Assembly (NCBI GenBank): GCA_044360385.1
Contig: JBIKKK010000007.1
Coordinates: 1-28,038 of the forward strand
Direction of reading: 5' to 3'
Origin: Mxb001 sp044360385
GTDB taxonomy: Bacteria; Actinomycetota; Actinomycetes; S36-B12
Length of the DNA: 28,038 nucleotides
The notes beneath the pieces are model-generated. The model did no database searches. It was not told where the DNA came from and saw only the letters and a program-made list of their open reading frames with translations. Both the position numbers and the translations under genes were made by a program. Positions 24,914 through 28,038 of this stretch are shown here, one piece after another. Positions within the stretch are counted from its first letter, which is position 1. Each line of letters starts with the position of its first letter.

Positions 24914-25804
24914 ATGCGCGTGACGACGGCGGTCATCCCCGCGGCCGGACTCGGCACGCGATTCCTCCCTGCGACCAAGGCGACCCCCAAGGAAATGCTG
25001 CCGGTCGTCGACAAGCCGGCCATCCAGTACGTCGTCGAGGAAGCGGTCGCGGCCGGGCTCGAGGACGTCCTCTTCGTCACGGGCCGGAGCAAGCGCCCCC
25101 TCGAGGATCACTTCGATCGCAATTTCGAGCTAGAAGCAGCGCTGGAGGCGAAGGGCGATGTCGCGCGCCTGCGCAGCGTGACCCTGTCCAACGACCTCGC
25201 CCGCATTCACTACGTACGGCAAGGCGATGCACTCGGCCTGGGACATGCCGTGCTCATGGCGGAGCGCCATGTGGGGGATCAGCCCTTTGCCGTGCTCCTC
25301 GGCGATGACCTCATCGATCCGAGAGATGCGGTGCTCGAGCAGATGATCGCGGTGCGCGATGAGTTCGGCGGGTCGGTGCTGTGCCTCATGGAGGTCCCGC
25401 GCGATCAGATCTCGCTCTACGGATGCGCCGCTGTGGCGCCTGCGGGCGTCGATGACGTCGTCCGAGTGACCGACCTCGTGGAGAAGCCCGAGGCTGCTGC
25501 AGCTCCGAGCACCTTGGCGGTGATTGGCCGCTACATTCTCGATCCGGAGATCTTCTCTGTGCTCGCGCGCACGTCACCGGGACGCGGGGGAGAGATCCAG
25601 CTCACCGATGCCCTGCGTGAGCTCGCGGTCGCGGGCCGCGTCCACGGAGTGCTCTTCACGGGGCGTCGCTACGACACCGGGGACAGGCTCTCTTACCTCC
25701 AGGCGGTCATCCGCCTTGCCCTGGAGCGTGACGATCTCGGTCCCGCCCTACGCGCCTGGCTGCCCGAAGTCCTGGATGCGCGCACCCTCGAGGGTGGGGC
25801 CTGA
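24914..25804 (+). CDS. galU: UTP-glucose-1-phosphate uridylyltransferase
   Basis: A 296-residue nucleotidyltransferase that makes UDP-glucose from UTP and glucose-1-phosphate for cell-wall and polysaccharide synthesis. The N-terminal nucleotide-binding block AAGLGTRFLPATKATPKEML (10-29), VVDKPAIQYVVEEA, GLGHAVLMAE (108-117), the metal site FAVLLGDDLID (Asp131/132) and the Lys in DLVEKPEA are all in place. ATG 24914 starts the protein at MRVTTAVIPAAG. Possibly leaderless (TAGGGT 6 nt upstream). moeA begins 1 nt after its stop, so galU heads an operon with the molybdenum-cofactor genes. Confidence 0.96.
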   Translation: MRVTTAVIPAAGLGTRFLPATKATPKEMLPVVDKPAIQYVVEEAVAAGLEDVLFVTGRSKRPLEDHFDRNFELEAALEAKGDVARLRSVTLSNDLARIHYVRQGDALGLGHAVLMAERHVGDQPFAVLLGDDLIDPRDAVLEQMIAVRDEFGGSVLCLMEVPRDQISLYGCAAVAPAGVDDVVRVTDLVEKPEAAAAPSTLAVIGRYILDPEIFSVLARTSPGRGGEIQLTDALRELAVAGRVHGVLFTGRRYDTGDRLSYLQAVIRLALERDDLGPALRAWLPEVLDARTLEGGA

Positions 25805-25805
25805 C

Positions 25806-27023
25806 ATGAGATCGGTGGAGGAGCACCAGCGCATCGTCCTCGGCGATGCGCGGCCGCTCGAGGCAGTGAGGGTCTCCCTGCTCGACGCGGACGGCCTCGT
25901 GCTGGCGGAGTCGGTCACGGCGGGCTGGCCGCTGCCGTCCTTCGACAACAGCTCCATGGACGGCTACGCCATCCGCGCGATCGACGTCGCCGGTGCCACG
26001 GAGGCGACCCCTGTGCGCCTGCCGGTGCGCGGAGACATCGCCGCCGGCCAGGAAGTTGCGCATCGACTCGAGCCGGGCACCGCCGTCCGCATCATGACGG
26101 GTGCGCCCGTGCCCGAGAGGGCTGACGCTGTCGTGCCCGTGGAGTGGACCGATGGCTCCACCGATGAGGTGTCCATCGCACGTGCTCCGGACCTGGGTGC
26201 CCACATCCGCCGCCGCGGCGAGGATGTCGCGGCGGGCGAGATCGTCCTCGAGCCAGGCACACCCATCAATGCGCGGGTCATTGCCATGCTGGCAGCCGTG
26301 GGCGTCGCGGGTGTCCCCGTCCACCGTCGGCCTCGAGTGACGGTCATCTCCACGGGCGACGAACTCGTGGCCCCCGGCGTAGAACTGGGTCCAGGGCAGA
26401 TCGTGGACTCCAACAGCTACATGCTCACCGCGGCGGTGCGCGAGGCGGGAGCCGATGCCGTGCGCGTCGGTCCCGTCCGTGATGACGAGGAGGAGCTTGA
26501 GCGCGTCCTTGTGGAAGAGGCCGCGCGGAGCGACCTCATCCTCACCTCGGGTGGGGTCAGCATGGGCGCCTACGACTCGGTCAAGGCCGTCCTTTTGCGC
26601 ATGGGTGGGGTGGACTTCGTCAAGGTCGCCATGCAGCCTGGGATGCCCCAGGGTTCGGGGCGCGTCGGGTCGACCCCGATCGTCACCCTTCCCGGCAACC
26701 CCGTGAGCTCCTTCGTGTCCTTCGAGGTGTTCGTCAGGCCGCTCATCCGCAGGCTGCTCGGTCACACGTCGCTCGAGCGCCCTCGGCTGCATGCGATCTG
26801 CTCGCGCGAGTTCGCGTCGCCGGTCGGCAAGATGCAGTTCGCTCGGGTGAGCCTGACGATGCGAGATGGCCTCATGCATGCGGAGCCGGAGGGCGGTCAG
26901 GGATCCCACATCATCGGTGGACTTGCACGCGCGGATGGCCTCGCCGTCATCCCGGAGCAGGTCGGCCGCTTGTCAGTGAGCGATGAGCTCACCGTCATGG
27001 ACCTACGCGGAGGCACCCGATGA
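25806..27023 (+). CDS. moeA: Molybdopterin molybdenumtransferase MoeA
   Basis: A 405-residue MoeA/gephyrin E-domain protein that inserts molybdate into adenylylated molybdopterin. Motifs: DNSSMDGYAIRA (47-58), GDIAAGQEV, RIMTGAPVPERADAVV, VISTGDELV, GQIVDSNSYML, TSGGVSMGAYDSVKAVL and TLPGNPVSSFVSFEVFVRP, followed by the small C-terminal beta domain. Length is standard. ATG 25806 is 1 nt past the galU stop; the frame extends to 25524 inside galU without similarity. Its stop overlaps the moaC ATG (27020) as ATGA. Other Moco genes (moaA, moaE, moaD) are not in the window. Confidence 0.95.
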   Translation: MRSVEEHQRIVLGDARPLEAVRVSLLDADGLVLAESVTAGWPLPSFDNSSMDGYAIRAIDVAGATEATPVRLPVRGDIAAGQEVAHRLEPGTAVRIMTGAPVPERADAVVPVEWTDGSTDEVSIARAPDLGAHIRRRGEDVAAGEIVLEPGTPINARVIAMLAAVGVAGVPVHRRPRVTVISTGDELVAPGVELGPGQIVDSNSYMLTAAVREAGADAVRVGPVRDDEEELERVLVEEAARSDLILTSGGVSMGAYDSVKAVLLRMGGVDFVKVAMQPGMPQGSGRVGSTPIVTLPGNPVSSFVSFEVFVRPLIRRLLGHTSLERPRLHAICSREFASPVGKMQFARVSLTMRDGLMHAEPEGGQGSHIIGGLARADGLAVIPEQVGRLSVSDELTVMDLRGGTR

Positions 27024-27496
27024 GCAACGAGTTCACGCACCTCGATTCCCGTGGCGCCGCCCGCATGGTGGATGTCAGCGGCAAGGACATCACGGTGCGC
27101 ACGGCCACGGCGTCGGGGCACGTGCACACGTCGCCCGAGGTGGTCGCCCTTCTCCGCGGGCAGGGAATGCCCAAGGGCGATGCCCTTGCCGTGGCGCGGA
27201 TCGCCGGCATCCAGGCCGCCAAGCGCACCCCTGACCTCGTGCCCCTCTGCCACCCCCTCGCGATCCACGGGGTCGATGTGGATCTCGTCGTCGACGACAG
27301 CGGGGTGGGCATCGTGGCGACAGTGCGCACCGCTGACAGGACCGGGGTCGAGATGGAGGCGCTCACGTGCGTCTCGGTAGCGGCCCTGGCACTCGTGGAC
27401 ATGGTCAAGGCCGTGGATCCGGCTGCGGTCATCACGGACATCCGCATCGATGAGAAGTCGGGGGGCAAGCGCGGTCACTGGGTGCGCCCGGCATGA
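27020..27496 (+). CDS. moaC: Cyclic pyranopterin monophosphate synthase MoaC
   Basis: A 158-residue enzyme that, after MoaA, converts 3',8-cyclo-7,8-dihydro-GTP to cyclic pyranopterin monophosphate. Catalytic residues are present: Lys52 (PKGDAL), His78 (VPLCHPL), Glu113 with Thr116 (EMEALT), Asp127 and Lys130 (DMVKAVD), and the KSGGKRGHW end. It overlaps moeA at its start and the acetyltransferase at its stop (ATGA at 27493-27496), so three genes are chained. The opening FTHLDSRGAARMVDVSGKD is typical of MoaC. Confidence 0.96.
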   Translation: MSNEFTHLDSRGAARMVDVSGKDITVRTATASGHVHTSPEVVALLRGQGMPKGDALAVARIAGIQAAKRTPDLVPLCHPLAIHGVDVDLVVDDSGVGIVATVRTADRTGVEMEALTCVSVAALALVDMVKAVDPAAVITDIRIDEKSGGKRGHWVRPA

Positions 27497-28038
27497 ACCA
27501 TGGCTGGCCCGCTCGGCTGCGCGAGGGCCGCATCGAGTTGCGACCGCTCCGGCTCCGTGATGCCACCGCCTGGCGTGAGGTCCGCACGCGCAACGCGCGA
27601 TGGCTCCGTCCCTGGGAGGCGACCCTCCCGCTCTCCGAGCATGATGCGCCGACAACATACGGATCGATGGTGCGTCGCCTGAGAGCCGAGGCGAGGGAAG
27701 GGCGCAGCCTGCCCTTCGCTCTCACCGTGGACGGCGTCTTCGCCGGGCAGGTCACGGTCGGAGGCATCGCCCGAGGCTCCCTCCTCAGCGCCTACATCGG
27801 CTACTGGATCGACCAGCGCGTCGCCGGTCGCGGCATCATGCCGACCGCTGTCGCGATGGCCACTGACCACTGCTTCCGCGAGGTGGGGCTTCATCGCGTC
27901 GAGGTCAATATCCGTCCGGAGAACACCGCTTCCCTGCGCGTCGTAGAGAAGCTCGGATTCCGCTCCGAGGGTCTTCGCGAGCGCTATCTGCACATCGACG
28001 GCGACTGGAGGGACCACCTCACCTTCGCGCTCTGCGCG
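27493..28038 (+). CDS. RimJ/RimL-like GNAT N-acetyltransferase, 3' end outside the window
   Basis: The frame runs from ATG 27493 to the window edge without a stop, 182 codons. It opens MNHGWPARLREGRIELRPLR, has RNARWLRPWEATLP, the acetyl-CoA motif region IDQRVAGRGIMPTAVAMA, and the block HRVEVNIRPENTASLRVVEK followed by LGFRSEGLRERYLHIDGDW. These are characteristic of RimJ-type acetyltransferases acting on protein N-terminal residues such as ribosomal protein S5 alanine. The gene follows galU-moeA in mycobacteria too, which supports the identity. It shares an ATGA junction with moaC. Only the last few residues are likely missing. Confidence 0.9.
   Translation, partial: MNHGWPARLREGRIELRPLRLRDATAWREVRTRNARWLRPWEATLPLSEHDAPTTYGSMVRRLRAEAREGRSLPFALTVDGVFAGQVTVGGIARGSLLSAYIGYWIDQRVAGRGIMPTAVAMATDHCFREVGLHRVEVNIRPENTASLRVVEKLGFRSEGLRERYLHIDGDWRDHLTFALCA

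Overview
This is a 28 kb stretch of a high-GC actinobacterial (Actinomycetes) chromosome. The case rests on gene content: mtrA-mtrB-lpqB with ahcY, a DUF5719-DUF3499-manB-Trm112-manA block, comF and secA, and the block mscL / FmdB-type zinc ribbon / 5-formyl-THF cyclo-ligase / galU / moeA / moaC / rimJ-like acetyltransferase. Codon third positions are strongly G/C and GTG starts are frequent. I cannot name a genus. I see no tRNA, rRNA, CRISPR array, insertion sequence or phage gene, and no gene-free stretch over 300 bases. The largest gaps are 11143-11323 (ahcY leader and comF upstream region) and 21756-21885 (CIRCE region).

Layout. 1-4838 (+): a DUF5719 envelope protein cut by the window edge, DUF3499, phosphomannomutase, a Trm112-like zinc protein and mannose-6-phosphate isomerase. 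This is a mannose-phosphate supply operon in which most junctions overlap by 1-4 nt. 4852-11142 (-): ahcY, a CPBP membrane protein, then mtrA, mtrB and lpqB, the envelope/cell-division two-component system with its lipoprotein partner. 11324-16473 (+): a ComF-like phosphoribosyltransferase, a LuxR-type regulator with a degenerate receiver domain, SecA and a sulfotransferase-fold protein. 16458-18884 (-): a small membrane protein, a protein of a family often labelled 3-methyladenine DNA glycosylase, and a saccharopine-dehydrogenase-like oxidoreductase. 18908-20296 (+): a class III aminotransferase. 20300-21755 (-): MscL, a SAF/CpaB-like protein and an FmdB zinc ribbon resembling the redox chaperone Ruc. 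21886-24316 (+): an ABC exporter pair followed by two crcB fluoride-channel genes. 24313-24888 (-): 5-formyl-THF cyclo-ligase. 24914-28038 (+): galU, moeA, moaC and a GNAT acetyltransferase cut by the window edge.

The most notable signals are regulatory. (1) A perfect CIRCE operator (9-bp arms, 9-nt spacer) lies just upstream of the FmdB/Ruc-like gene and overlaps a plausible promoter. (2) A -10-like TAGNNT hexamer sits 6-8 nt before the start codon of several operon-leading genes (secA, aminotransferase, ABC ATPase, galU, SAF gene, oxidoreductase, DUF3499), suggesting widespread leaderless transcription. At 18892-18901 two such hexamers overlap back to back. (3) A perfect 16-bp stem-loop holds the ribosome-binding site and start codons of the CPBP gene, first of the mtrA-mtrB-lpqB run. 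Compared with the usual actinobacterial cluster, hpf is missing between comF and secA, and the SIS-domain isomerase is missing between manB and manA. Most enzymes are ordinary conserved housekeeping genes; I found no convincing wholly new system.
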